Shown piece after piece: positions 9,614-18,507 of a DNA stretch of 64,000 bases. Both the position numbers and the translations under genes were made by a program. Positions within the stretch are counted from its first letter, which is position 1. Each line of letters starts with the position of its first letter. This DNA is from Stenotrophomonas sp. BIGb0135 (lineage in GTDB: Bacteria > Pseudomonadota > Gammaproteobacteria > Xanthomonadales > Xanthomonadaceae): the NCBI RefSeq assembly GCF_024810105.1, contig NZ_JANUDX010000010.1, positions 62,001 to 126,000 of the forward strand, read 5' to 3'. The notes beneath the pieces were generated by a model. That model made no database searches. It had not been told where the DNA came from and saw nothing but the letters and a program-made list of their open reading frames with translations.

Positions 9614-12040
9614 GTGCGCCGAGCCCTCCGCCTGCTGCCTCTCCCCCTGAGCATCGCCATCTGCCTGCCGGCCCTGGCCGACGACAAACCGGTGAACTGG
9701 GGCCTGTGCCCAGCCACCGACGTCCTGCCAGTCTTTGACGATGCGCCCAAAGCCGACAAGGCTGCTGCCGCCACCCGCGACCAGCAGGACACCGACATCG
9801 AGGGGGACCAGCTGTTCGGCACCACCACGGTGCCGCAGTACCAGGGCAATGTCGCGATCAAACGCGGCGACCAGTTCCTGGGCACCGACCACCTGAGCTT
9901 CGACACCGAGAGCGGCAACTACATCGCCGAGGGCAATGTCCGCTACCAGGACTCCTCGATCCGGATGGTGGCCAAGCGCGCCGAAGGCAACCAGGACGCG
10001 GACACCCACAAGATCAGCGACATCCAGTACCAGCTGGTGTCCCGCCGCGGCAACGGCGTGGCCGAATCGGTCGACCTGCAGGGCGCGGTGGGGCAGATGC
10101 ACCGCTCCACCTACACCACCTGCGACCCGTCCCAGCCGGTCTGGAAGCTGACCGCGCCGCAGATCGAAGTGGACAACGACGAAGGCTTCGGTACCGCGCG
10201 CAACGCGGTGCTGCGGATCGGCAACGTGCCGGTGCTGTGGGCGCCGTACTTCAAGTTCCCGATCGACGACCGTCGCCAGACCGGCCTGCTCTACCCGCAG
10301 ATCGGCCTGTCCGGCCGCAACGGCTTCGACTATGCCCAGCCGATCTACTTCAACCTGGCGCCGAACTACGACGACACCCTGACCCCGCGCTACATGAGCA
10401 AGCGCGGCCTGATGTTGACCAACGAGTTCCGCTATCTGTACGACGGTGGCCGCGGCGAGCTGGAAACCAGCTACCTGCCCAACGACAAGCTGCGCGATCG
10501 CGATCGTGGCCAGTTCGAGTTCGGCGGCTACCACAACCTCAATTCGCACTGGCAGGCCCGCGCCAACCTGGCCTGGGTCAGTGACGAGCGCTACACCGAA
10601 GACTTCGCCAACCGCCTGCTCGGGGTGACCGCGTCCAACCTGCAGAGCCAGGTGGGCATCTACGGCACCGGGGAAAACTGGACCGGCGGCCTGATGGCCG
10701 ACTACTGGCAGCTGACCGACTACACCCTGACCGAAGCCGCGCTGCCCTACGCGCGCCAGCCGCGCGCCTTCTTCACCTGGGACAAGCCGGTCCTGCCGTG
10801 GCTGGAAACCGGCGTGTACGCCGAGGCCGTGCGCTTCACCCACAAGGACATCAACGGCAAGATCGTCGATGCCGACGGCGAGTACGTGCGCGACGGGACC
10901 CGCACCGAGATGTTCGGTGGCTCGCGACTGGACATCAAACCGTATGTGTCCATGCCCTTCAGTGGCGCGGCCTGGTATGTCACCCCGACCCTGGCCTACC
11001 GCTACACCGGCTATGAACTGGACCGTGGGCTGGCTGACCAGATCCGCCTGCAGAACATGACTGCCGAGGAAATCGCCAACGCCACCCCGGAGCAGCTGCG
11101 CGGCAACACCTCGCCCAGCCGCAGCATGCCGATCGCCAGCCTGGACGCGGGCATGTTCTTCGACCGCGAAACCACCATCGGCGGCAAGTCGTTCCTGCAT
11201 ACGCTGGAGCCGCGCCTGTTCTACCTGCGCACGCCCTATCGCGACCAGAGCGACCTGCCGATCTTCGATACCCGCGACTTCACCTTCAGCTGGGGCCAGC
11301 TGTTCCGCGATTCGCGCTATACCGGCGCGGACCGCCAGAACGATGCCAACCAGCTGACCATGGCGCTGAGCACCCGCTTCATCGACCAGACCACCGGCAA
11401 GGAGCGTTTCTCGGGCAGCATCGGCCAGATCCTGTACTTCGACGACTCGCGGGTGACCATCAACAACGCGCAGTCGCCGGTGGAACAGGGCAAGTCGGCC
11501 TGGATCGCCGATGCCAATTACGCCATCAACGACCGCTGGAACCTGGGCGCCACCTACCAGTGGGACCCCAAGTACAAGCGCGAGGACCTGGCCAGCGTGC
11601 GTGCGCGCTACCTGATGTCCAACGACGGCATCGTCAACATCACCTACCGCCACCGCCTCAACCCCGATGGGACCGACCTGCTCAAGCAGGCCGACCTGTC
11701 CTTCCTGTACCCGCTGAGCCCGCGCTGGAGCCTGGTGGGGCGCTACTACTACTCCATCGAAGACAAGAAGCCGCTGGAAATCATCGGTGGCGTGCAGTGG
11801 GACAGCTGCTGCCTGGCCGTCCGCGCGATTGCCCGCCGCTACGTGCGCAACCGCGAGGGAGACCTGAACAATTCCTTCCAGATCGAGTTCGTGCTCAAGG
11901 GCCTGAGCTCCATCGGCCAGAACACGGACCGCACCTTGCGCCGTGCTATTCTCGGCTACTACCGAGACGACCTCTATCTCGTGCCGCCCAGCAATACCGG
12001 GGCTGACCGCGACGACTACGATCCGAACCTGATCCCATGA
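9614..12040 (+). CDS. lptD: LPS-assembly outer membrane protein LptD
   Basis: Outer-membrane beta-barrel that, with LptE, inserts lipopolysaccharide into the outer leaflet. The 808-residue product starts at a GTG (VRRALRLLPLPLSIAICLPA, a signal peptide cleaved near ALA), which matches the N-terminus of Xanthomonas LptD; the longer upstream frame (from 9509) is not plausible. The N-terminal OstA/LptA-like domain is followed by the barrel. Four cysteines, Cys32, Cys170 and the pair Cys732-Cys733, correspond to the two disulfides needed for LptD maturation. It overlaps surA by ATGA at 12037-12040. Confidence 0.97.
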   Translation: MRRALRLLPLPLSIAICLPALADDKPVNWGLCPATDVLPVFDDAPKADKAAAATRDQQDTDIEGDQLFGTTTVPQYQGNVAIKRGDQFLGTDHLSFDTESGNYIAEGNVRYQDSSIRMVAKRAEGNQDADTHKISDIQYQLVSRRGNGVAESVDLQGAVGQMHRSTYTTCDPSQPVWKLTAPQIEVDNDEGFGTARNAVLRIGNVPVLWAPYFKFPIDDRRQTGLLYPQIGLSGRNGFDYAQPIYFNLAPNYDDTLTPRYMSKRGLMLTNEFRYLYDGGRGELETSYLPNDKLRDRDRGQFEFGGYHNLNSHWQARANLAWVSDERYTEDFANRLLGVTASNLQSQVGIYGTGENWTGGLMADYWQLTDYTLTEAALPYARQPRAFFTWDKPVLPWLETGVYAEAVRFTHKDINGKIVDADGEYVRDGTRTEMFGGSRLDIKPYVSMPFSGAAWYVTPTLAYRYTGYELDRGLADQIRLQNMTAEEIANATPEQLRGNTSPSRSMPIASLDAGMFFDRETTIGGKSFLHTLEPRLFYLRTPYRDQSDLPIFDTRDFTFSWGQLFRDSRYTGADRQNDANQLTMALSTRFIDQTTGKERFSGSIGQILYFDDSRVTINNAQSPVEQGKSAWIADANYAINDRWNLGATYQWDPKYKREDLASVRARYLMSNDGIVNITYRHRLNPDGTDLLKQADLSFLYPLSPRWSLVGRYYYSIEDKKPLEIIGGVQWDSCCLAVRAIARRYVRNREGDLNNSFQIEFVLKGLSSIGQNTDRTLRRAILGYYRDDLYLVPPSNTGADRDDYDPNLIP

Positions 12041-13392
12041 CCAAGACCCTTCCCGTTCTACTCGCTTCCCTGCTGGCGGTGTCCACCGTCTCCGCACCGC
12101 TGCAGGTGCTGGCGCAGCAGAGCCAGCCGCTGGATCGCATTGCCGCCATCGTCGATGAGGACGTCGTGCTGCAGAGCGAACTGGACCGCGCGATCCAGAA
12201 CATCAAGGCGCAGTACGCCGGCCGCGAGAACCAGCTGCCGCCGGATGAGGTACTCAGCCGCCAGGTGCTCGAGCGCCTGGTGCTGGTCAAGCTGCAGGTG
12301 GCCCGCGCCGAGAGCAGCGGGATCAAGGTCGGTGACCAGGAGCTCAACCAGGCCCTGAACACGATCGCCCAGCAGAACGGGTCCAACCTGGACGCCCTGC
12401 GCCAGCGGCTGGCGCGCGACGGCATCGATTTCAACGATTTCCGTGCCTCGGTGCGCGATGAAATCACCGTGCAGCGCCTGCGCCAGAGCTTCGCGCAGAG
12501 CCGCATCAGCGTCAGCGAGGGCGAAGTGGATGCCGCGCTGAAGCAGCAGGCCACCGTGGGCAACCAGTACCACCTGGCGCACATCCTGATCGCCCTGCCC
12601 GAAGGCGCCACCGCTGACCAGATCAGCACCGGCCAGAAGAAGGCCGATGGCGTCAAGGCACTGCTGGACAAGAACGAGCTGGACTTCAACGCTGCCGCGG
12701 TGCGCTACTCCGACAGCCCCAACGCGCTGGAAGGCGGCGACCTGGGCTGGCGTTCGCTGGATGAAATCCCCAACGCGTTCGCGCAGATGATGACCAAGAT
12801 GAAGGCCGGCGACGTGGTCGGCCCGATCCGTGGCCCGAGTGGCTTCCAGCTGCTCAAGCTGGTGGAAGTGCGCGATGCCAGCGCCGCCGCCGGTGGCCAG
12901 AGCATCACCGAGTACCACGGCCGCCATATCCTGGTGCGCGTCACCGACCAGCAGGACAACGCCGCGGCCAAGGCCAAGATCGACACCCTGCGTGCCCGCA
13001 TCGCCGGCGGCGCCGACTTCCAGGAAGTGGCCAAGGAATCCTCCGAGGACACCAACAGCAAGGGCCAGGGCGGCGATCTGGGCTGGTTCCCGGCCGACGC
13101 GTTCGGTCCGGACTTCGGCAAGCAGGTCAGCGGCGTGGCCGACGGCGGCGTCAGCCAGCCGTTCCGCACCGATGCCGGCTGGCACATCGTGCAGCGCGTT
13201 GCCACGCGCCAGACCGATGCCACCACCGACAACCAGCGCGCCCAGATCCGCGAGACCATCGGTCGTCGCAAGCTGGAAGAAGAGTACAACCGCTTCCTGC
13301 AGGAACTGCGCGGCGAAGCCTATGTGAATCTGCGCACCGGCGCCGACAACGCCGACGGCGCTACCTCCACCACCCCGCCGCCGCAGTCCTGA
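12037..13392 (+). CDS. surA: Periplasmic chaperone and peptidyl-prolyl isomerase SurA
   Basis: Periplasmic chaperone that escorts outer-membrane proteins, including LptD, to the BAM complex. The 451-residue protein has a signal peptide ending near VLAQQ, the SurA N-terminal domain (LDRIAAIVDEDVVLQSELD) and two parvulin domains starting near residues 180 (HLAHILIALPEG) and 294 (HGRHILVRVTD). The order lptD-surA-pdxA-rsmA-apaG-apaH is conserved in gammaproteobacteria. The start codon overlaps the lptD stop by four bases, implying coupled translation of the client and its chaperone. Confidence 0.97.
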   Translation: MTKTLPVLLASLLAVSTVSAPLQVLAQQSQPLDRIAAIVDEDVVLQSELDRAIQNIKAQYAGRENQLPPDEVLSRQVLERLVLVKLQVARAESSGIKVGDQELNQALNTIAQQNGSNLDALRQRLARDGIDFNDFRASVRDEITVQRLRQSFAQSRISVSEGEVDAALKQQATVGNQYHLAHILIALPEGATADQISTGQKKADGVKALLDKNELDFNAAAVRYSDSPNALEGGDLGWRSLDEIPNAFAQMMTKMKAGDVVGPIRGPSGFQLLKLVEVRDASAAAGGQSITEYHGRHILVRVTDQQDNAAAKAKIDTLRARIAGGADFQEVAKESSEDTNSKGQGGDLGWFPADAFGPDFGKQVSGVADGGVSQPFRTDAGWHIVQRVATRQTDATTDNQRAQIRETIGRRKLEEEYNRFLQELRGEAYVNLRTGADNADGATSTTPPPQS

Positions 13393-13402
13393 GGTCTGGC
13401 CG

Positions 13403-14383
13403 ATGATCCCGCAGCTCGCTCTGGTACCGGGCGAGCCCGCCGGGATCGGCCCTGAACTCTGCGTCCGCCTGGCCCAGCAGCCGCGCACCGATTGCCGGCT
13501 GCTCGCTTTCGCCGACCCCGATACCCTGCACGCCGCCGCCGCGGCGCTGTCGCTGCCCCTGCAGCTCCTGCCTGAAGATGCCATCGCCCGCCAGCCGGGC
13601 GATCTGCGATTGCGCGCGGTGCCCAATGCCCGCCCCTCCCGGTTCGGCGAAGCGGACCCGGCCAACGCCGGCGCCGTGATCGGCGCGCTGTTGCAGGCCG
13701 GCCAGGCCTGCCTGTCCGGCGAGCTGGACGGGGTGGTGACCGGGCCGGTGCACAAGGCCGTCATCAACCAGGGCGGGATCGCCTACAGCGGCACCACCGA
13801 ACTGCTGGCCGACCAAGCCGGGGTGGCGGTGGTGATGATGCTGGCCAACGACATCGTGCGGGTGGCCCTGGCCACCACCCACCTGCCGTTGCGCGCCGTC
13901 GCCGACGCGATCACCGCCGAGGGCCTGGCGCACACCCTGGGGACCGTGCACAGCGCCATGCAGCGCCAGTTCGGCATCGCCGCCCCACGCATCGCCGTGC
14001 TCGGGCTCAATCCCCATGCCGGCGAAGACGGCCACCTGGGCCGCGAAGAACTGGACCTGATCATTCCGCTGCTGGACCGCCTGCGCGGGCAAGGCATGGA
14101 CCTGGTCGGGCCGCTGCCGGCCGATACCGCCTTCCTGCCGGCCAGGCTGGCCGGCGTTGACGCGGTGCTGGCCATGTACCACGACCAGGGCCTGCCGGTG
14201 CTCAAGTACAGCGGGTTCGAGCAGGCGGTCAACATCACCCTGGGCCTGCCCTACCCGCGCGTGGCGGTCGACCATGGCACCGCGCTGGACCTGGCCGGCC
14301 GCGGCGTCGCCGACCCGTCCAGCCTCTTCGCTGCCACCGGCCTGTGTGCCCGGCTGGCGCGGCAACGTACACTGGTGCCATGA
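13403..14383 (+). CDS. pdxA: 4-hydroxythreonine-4-phosphate dehydrogenase PdxA
   Basis: NAD-dependent oxidation step of pyridoxal phosphate synthesis. The 326-residue sequence begins with the family pattern LVPGEPAGIGPEL, and carries the metal and substrate motifs GPVHKAVINQGG, NPHAGEDGHLGREE and MYHDQGLPVLKY, which provide the histidines of the divalent metal site. It starts 10 bases after surA, and its stop overlaps the rsmA start (ATGA at 14380-14383). Confidence 0.96.
   Translation: MIPQLALVPGEPAGIGPELCVRLAQQPRTDCRLLAFADPDTLHAAAAALSLPLQLLPEDAIARQPGDLRLRAVPNARPSRFGEADPANAGAVIGALLQAGQACLSGELDGVVTGPVHKAVINQGGIAYSGTTELLADQAGVAVVMMLANDIVRVALATTHLPLRAVADAITAEGLAHTLGTVHSAMQRQFGIAAPRIAVLGLNPHAGEDGHLGREELDLIIPLLDRLRGQGMDLVGPLPADTAFLPARLAGVDAVLAMYHDQGLPVLKYSGFEQAVNITLGLPYPRVAVDHGTALDLAGRGVADPSSLFAATGLCARLARQRTLVP
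14368..14382 (+). promoter_or_regulatory. Leaderless-type promoter of rsmA
   Basis: TACACT at 14368-14373 is followed by exactly 6 bases and the rsmA ATG at 14380, so a transcript starting at the normal distance would begin at or next to the A of the start codon. It lies within the 3' end of pdxA. Confidence 0.4.
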
Positions 14384-15213
14384 CTTCACCGTATTCTTCT
14401 TCCGCCGCCGGGTTCACCGGACCGGCCAAAAAGCAGCTCGGCCAGCACTTCCTGGCCGACCGCACCTATATCGACAGGATCGTGCTGGCGGTCAACCCGA
14501 AGGACGACGACCGCCTGGTCGAGATCGGCCCGGGCCAGGGTGCCATCACCCTGCCGCTGCTGCGCCGCCATCCGCGCCTGACCGTGATCGAGTTCGACCG
14601 CGACCTGGTCGGCCCGCTGGCCGCCGCCGCCGAGCCGCTGGGCGAGATGACCATCATCCACCGCGACGTGCTGCAGGTGGACTTCACCGAACTCGCCGCC
14701 GGCGGCCGGATCCGGCTGGTCGGCAACCTGCCCTACAACATCTCCTCGCCGATCCTGTTCCACGCGCTGGACCACGCCTCGGTGATCACCGACATGCACT
14801 TCATGCTGCAGAAGGAAGTCGTCGACCGCATGGCCGCCGATCCGGGCAGCAAGGTCTATGGCCGACTGAGCGTGATGCTGCAGGCGTTCTGCAAGGTCAC
14901 CGCGCTGTTCGTGGTGCCGCCGGGCGCCTTCCGGCCGCCGCCGAAGGTCGATTCGGCCGTGGTGCGGTTGATCCCGCGCGACCCGGCCACGGTCGGCATC
15001 GTGGACCGCAGGCGTTTCGCCGACGTGGTCCGGGCCGCCTTCGGCCAGCGCCGCAAGACCCTGCGCAATGCCTTGAACGGGGTGTGCACGCCCGAGCAGT
15101 TCGAGGCCGCCGGCGTGCGCAGCGATGCGCGCGCCGAGCAGTTGGAGGTGGCGCAGTTCATCGCACTGGCCAACGTGCCCCGCCTCGACGGCGATGCGCC
15201 GGCGCAGGGATGA
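14380..15213 (+). CDS. rsmA: 16S rRNA dimethyladenosine transferase RsmA (KsgA)
   Basis: Dimethylates the two adjacent adenosines in the 3'-terminal hairpin of 16S rRNA during late 30S assembly. The 277-residue protein has the AdoMet motif EIGPGQGAITLPLL and the catalytic NLPYN (in LVGNLPYNISSPILF), after the KKQLGQHFLAD segment typical of the family. The start at 14380 overlaps the pdxA stop; an earlier in-frame ATG at 14344 lies inside pdxA and is less likely. An N-terminal extension of about 14 residues (TSPYSSSAAGFTGP) precedes the conserved core. Confidence 0.96.
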   Translation: MTSPYSSSAAGFTGPAKKQLGQHFLADRTYIDRIVLAVNPKDDDRLVEIGPGQGAITLPLLRRHPRLTVIEFDRDLVGPLAAAAEPLGEMTIIHRDVLQVDFTELAAGGRIRLVGNLPYNISSPILFHALDHASVITDMHFMLQKEVVDRMAADPGSKVYGRLSVMLQAFCKVTALFVVPPGAFRPPPKVDSAVVRLIPRDPATVGIVDRRRFADVVRAAFGQRRKTLRNALNGVCTPEQFEAAGVRSDARAEQLEVAQFIALANVPRLDGDAPAQG

Positions 15214-15323
15214 ACGCCGCGCCACGCGGCCTTGACCGGCCGCTGGCACGCAGAACTGCCTGAATTCCCAGCCGTGGGCGCGTCATCGATGGGCGCGCTC
15301 ACCTCAAACTGCACGACATTCTC

Positions 15324-15338
15324 TAAACTGCCTGCATG
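15324..15338 (+). promoter_or_regulatory. Leaderless-type promoter of apaG
   Basis: TAAACT at 15324-15329, six bases, then the ATG at 15336. It lies in the 122-base gap after rsmA, where no Shine-Dalgarno sequence precedes the ATG. The -35 region is poorly conserved. Confidence 0.5.
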
Positions 15339-15719
15339 AACGACGCTGCACACTACGCGATCTCGGTCGAGGTCGCTCCGCGTTTCCTCGACGACCAGTC
15401 CACGCCGGAGGACGGGCGCTATGCGTTCGCCTACACGATCCGCATCCACAATGGCGGCCGTGTCGCTGCACGCCTGGTGGCGCGCCACTGGCGCATCACC
15501 GATGCCAATGGACGCACGGAACATGTGGACGGTGACGGGGTGATCGGCGAGCAGCCGCGACTGCGCCCGGGTGAAGACTTCCGTTACACCTCCGGTGTCA
15601 TGCTGGAAACCGAACACGGCACGATGCAGGGGCACTACGACATGGTGGCCGACGATGGCACCGAGTTCGCCGCACCGATCGCGCCGTTCGTGTTGACCGT
15701 TCCACGCACACTGCACTGA
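15336..15719 (+). CDS. apaG: ApaG (DUF525) protein
   Basis: A 127-residue single-domain ApaG protein with a fibronectin-III-like beta-sandwich. The sequence shows the family run [13 protein letters not shown], the [11 protein letters not shown] segment and the conserved [17 protein letters not shown] region (here [17 protein letters not shown]). ApaG lies next to apaH in many proteobacteria and affects cobalt resistance and Ap4A-related phenotypes in enterics; its biochemical role is unsettled. apaH follows after 13 bases. Confidence 0.93.
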   Translation: MNDAAHYAISVEVAPRFLDDQSTPEDGRYAFAYTIRIHNGGRVAARLVARHWRITDANGRTEHVDGDGVIGEQPRLRPGEDFRYTSGVMLETEHGTMQGHYDMVADDGTEFAAPIAPFVLTVPRTLH

Positions 15720-15732
15720 TGGAGGCGCGCGC

Positions 15733-16734
15733 ATGAGTGTCTGGGCCATCGGCGACCTGCAGGGCTGCTACGACGTCACCCAGCGGTTGCTGGAAAAAAT
15801 CCGCTTCGACCCGGCGGCGGACACGCTGTGGTTCTGCGGCGACCTGGTCAACCGCGGTGGCCAGTCCCTGGAAACCCTGCGCCTGGTCCATTCGTTGCGC
15901 GAGAGCAGCGTGGTGGTGCTGGGCAACCACGACCTGAGCCTGCTGGCCGTCGGTGCGCGCACCGAGGAAGAGCAGCGCAAGGTCAACCCGGACCTGCTGC
16001 GCATCGTGCAGGCCGAGGACCGCGACGAGCTGCTGGAGTGGCTGCGCCTGCAGAAGCTGCTGCATATCGACCGCGACCTGGGCTGGATGATGATCCACGC
16101 CGGCCTGGCGCCCAAGTGGACCACCCAGCTCGCCGAGAAGCATGCGCGCGAGGTGGAGGTGCAGTTGCACGGCAGCGGCTATCGCAAGCTGTTCCGCAAC
16201 ATGTACGGCGACAAGCCAAGCTGGTCGCCGGGGCTGTCCGGCTACGACCGCTCGCGCGCGATCATCAACCTGTTCACGCGCATGCGTTACTGCACCCCGC
16301 GTGGCCGGATCGGCATCGAGGACAAGGGCACACCGGGCACCCAGGAACAGGGGCTGTACCCGTGGTTCGAAGTGCCCGGCCGCGCCGAGCGCGACCTGAA
16401 GATCGTGTGCGGCCACTGGTCCGCGTTGGGGCTGACCATCACCCAGGGCGTGCACGCGATCGACACCGGCGCGGTCTGGGGCGGCAAGCTGACCGCGCTG
16501 CAGCTGGATACCGAGGAACTGCGCGTGGTGCAGGTGCCCGGCCGTGACGTGCCCCGGCCGGTCACGCCGCCGCGCCCGCCGGCGCGACGCCCCGCCACCG
16601 AGGGCGAGGGCAGCGCCCGGCCGCCGCGCCAGGGCCAAGGCCAGCGCCGCGACCGTGGACCGCGCAACCCGCAGCCGCGCCGTGCCCCCGAGCCGGCCGG
16701 CGACAACGGCGGAAGCACCCCCACGCCCGCATGA
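15733..16734 (+). CDS. apaH: Symmetrical Ap4A hydrolase ApaH with a basic Pro-rich tail
   Basis: Hydrolyses diadenosine tetraphosphate to two ADP and can decap Np4-capped RNA in E. coli. Metallophosphatase motifs are GDLQGCYD (residues 7-14), GDLVNRGG, LGNHD and HAGLAP, with GHWSALG near residue 225. The family is usually about 280 residues; this one is 333 because of a C-terminal tail from about residue 275 that is almost entirely Pro, Arg, Gly and Gln. GGAGG at 15721-15725 is a strong ribosome-binding site. The stop overlaps the next gene (ATGA, 16731-16734). Confidence 0.95.
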   Translation: MSVWAIGDLQGCYDVTQRLLEKIRFDPAADTLWFCGDLVNRGGQSLETLRLVHSLRESSVVVLGNHDLSLLAVGARTEEEQRKVNPDLLRIVQAEDRDELLEWLRLQKLLHIDRDLGWMMIHAGLAPKWTTQLAEKHAREVEVQLHGSGYRKLFRNMYGDKPSWSPGLSGYDRSRAIINLFTRMRYCTPRGRIGIEDKGTPGTQEQGLYPWFEVPGRAERDLKIVCGHWSALGLTITQGVHAIDTGAVWGGKLTALQLDTEELRVVQVPGRDVPRPVTPPRPPARRPATEGEGSARPPRQGQGQRRDRGPRNPQPRRAPEPAGDNGGSTPTPA

Positions 16735-17378
16735 CGGCGACGGCGCGCTGGCTGCTCGTGGCGCTTGTGGCCAGCATGGGCATCGCCTGCCAACGCGCGC
16801 CGGACCCGGCGGTGGCCACCGGCCCCGCTGCGGCACTCCCGGTCACGCGCGCCGCCGCCCTTCCCTCGCCCCCGTTGGTGGCCGCCGCGCGCAGCCAGGT
16901 CGGGCAGACCCTGCGCTACGACCCGGCGTATACCGTGCTGGCCTACCCCGGGGGTGATGTCGCGCTCGACCGCGGCGTGTGCACCGACGTGATCGTGCGC
17001 GCCCTGCGCAGCCAGGGCCTGGACCTGCAACAGCGCATCCACGAAGACATGCGTGGGCATTTCAATGCCTACCCGGCGCTATGGGGCCTGTCGCGGCCGG
17101 ACCGCAACATCGACCATCGTCGCGTCCCCAACCTGATGCGCTGGTTCGAGCGGCAGGGCTGGCAGCAACCGGCCTCCGCGCACCCGGCCGACTTCGCCGC
17201 CGGCGATATCGTGGCCTGGAAACTCACCGGCAGCGGCCTGCTGCACGTGGGCATCGTCTCCGACCGCCGGCGCGGCGACGGCACCCCGCTGATCCTGCAC
17301 AACATCGCCCGCGGCACGCAGGAAGAAGACCTGCTGTTCGCCCACCCCATCATCGGCCACTACCGGCCGCCCGCCTGA
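16731..17378 (+). CDS. DUF1287 (YijF-like) putative lipoprotein
   Basis: A 215-residue DUF1287 protein, related to E. coli YijF. Family features are AARSQVGQTLRYDPAYTVLAYPGGDV, the conserved RGVCTDVIVRALR with a cysteine, and the C-terminal GDIVAWKL...HVGIVSDRR, a pattern that recalls NlpC/P60-like Cys/His folds. The N-terminus is a signal sequence ending ASMGIAC at residue 20; this resembles a lipobox but has Gly at -3, so lipidation is uncertain. It is translationally coupled to apaH. Function unknown. Confidence 0.8.
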   Translation: MTATARWLLVALVASMGIACQRAPDPAVATGPAAALPVTRAAALPSPPLVAAARSQVGQTLRYDPAYTVLAYPGGDVALDRGVCTDVIVRALRSQGLDLQQRIHEDMRGHFNAYPALWGLSRPDRNIDHRRVPNLMRWFERQGWQQPASAHPADFAAGDIVAWKLTGSGLLHVGIVSDRRRGDGTPLILHNIARGTQEEDLLFAHPIIGHYRPPA

Positions 17379-17406
17379 GCGCCGGCAACCGCAAGGACGC
17401 AACCGC

Positions 17407-17991
17407 ATGCCCGAACTGGCTTCCCTTGGCGACGTCAACGCGGCGCTGGCACGCGCCCACGCCGGCGTGGATGCGCTGCTGGCGCCCGCCGGCTTCGAGC
17501 GCACCCGCAAGACGCTCTGGGTGCAGCGCCGTGCCGATACCGCCGCGTTCGTCTTCGTACAGCGCGACGGCGCGGGCCGCGCACGCATCCGCAACACGGT
17601 CGAGATCCAGCTCCAGGCCGGCATCCGGGTGCTGGACAGCGACTTCCCCGCGCTGGCCCTGAACGGTCCGGACACCCGCGATGCGCTGCTGGTGCTGCGT
17701 GATGCACGCTTCCACCTGCGCTTCAACGTGGCCTCCGGAGACGGCGAGGCGCGATGCCATGCCGACCTGGCGCGCTACGTGACGACCATCCTGTTGCCGT
17801 GGTTCGAGCGCTTTGCCGAACCGTCGGCCCTGCTGCAGGCGCCCGCGCGTGACCCGGCCGCCGGGCTGCAGCAACACGCCGCGCTGGGCGCGCAGGACCA
17901 GGCCTGCCTGCGCCAGGCGCTGCAACAGGGCGCCGATCCGGCCCGGGTGGCCGCCTCGCTTGCCCTGCTGGCGATCAAACCGCGGGGTTGA
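17407..17991 (+). CDS. DUF4304-like hypothetical protein
   Basis: A 194-residue soluble protein with no signal peptide. The first 130 residues look like a DUF4304 domain: a helix ending LLAPAGFERTRKTLWVQRR, then alternating strands AAFVFVQRDG and NTVEIQLQAGIRV, and a later LPWFERF segment. The last 50 residues are helical and Ala/Gln-rich. DUF4304 has no known biochemical function. It ends the plus-strand run that began at lptD and converges with folA. The domain call rests on overall pattern only. Confidence 0.6.
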   Translation: MPELASLGDVNAALARAHAGVDALLAPAGFERTRKTLWVQRRADTAAFVFVQRDGAGRARIRNTVEIQLQAGIRVLDSDFPALALNGPDTRDALLVLRDARFHLRFNVASGDGEARCHADLARYVTTILLPWFERFAEPSALLQAPARDPAAGLQQHAALGAQDQACLRQALQQGADPARVAASLALLAIKPRG

Positions 17992-18010
17992 GCCCGCACC
18001 GCCATCGCAC

Positions 18011-18502
18011 TCAGCGCCGGCGGTAATCCACGAAGTCGAACGCCAGCGCATGCCGCGCATCGGCGGGGTGGTGTTCGCGTGCGACCTCGATCCACTGCTC
18101 CATTGCCACTGGCGGGAAGTGGGTGTCGGCCTGCACGGTGGTATCCACCCAGGTCAGGTGCAGGTCGGTGGCCTGCGCCATCGCCAGCCGGTAGATCTCG
18201 CCCCCGCCGATCACGCACAACTCGTCCGCGCCGGCCTCGCGGGCGTACTGCAGCGCCTGTTCGATCGACGCCACCGCCTGCATGCCCGCGAACGGCACCT
18301 GCCCGCTGCGGGTCAGCACCAGGTTGGGCCGTCCGGGCAGCGCGCGGCCGAGCGACTCGGCCGTCCTGCGTCCCATCAGGATCGGCTTGCCCAGGGTCAG
18401 CGCCTTGAAGCGCTTGAGGTCGTCCGGCAGCTGCCACGGCAGCTGGTTGTCATGGCCGATGCCATGGTCGTGGTCGAGCGCGGCGATCAGCGACAGCTTC
18501 AT
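18011..18502 (-). CDS. folA: Dihydrofolate reductase
   Basis: NADPH-dependent reduction of dihydrofolate, regenerating the cofactor consumed by thymidylate synthase. The 163-residue protein has the DHFR signature HDNQLPWQLPDDLKRFK near residue 20, LGKPILMGRRT and the cofactor motif VIGGGEIYRLA. The ATG at 18500-18502 lies 5 bases after the thyA stop; the frame could start three codons earlier, inside thyA. It is the last gene of the lgt-thyA-folA operon. This is the trimethoprim target class. Confidence 0.96.
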   Translation of the reverse strand: MKLSLIAALDHDHGIGHDNQLPWQLPDDLKRFKALTLGKPILMGRRTAESLGRALPGRPNLVLTRSGQVPFAGMQAVASIEQALQYAREAGADELCVIGGGEIYRLAMAQATDLHLTWVDTTVQADTHFPPVAMEQWIEVAREHHPADARHALAFDFVDYRRR

Positions 18503-18507
18503 CGCGC

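Noticed and set aside
8447-12097. A 1216-residue open frame on the minus strand, antisense to the deacetylase, lptD and part of surA
   Set aside because: High GC content keeps antisense frames open; its sequence is Val/Gly/Ala/His-rich with no family pattern, while lptD on the other strand is unambiguous.
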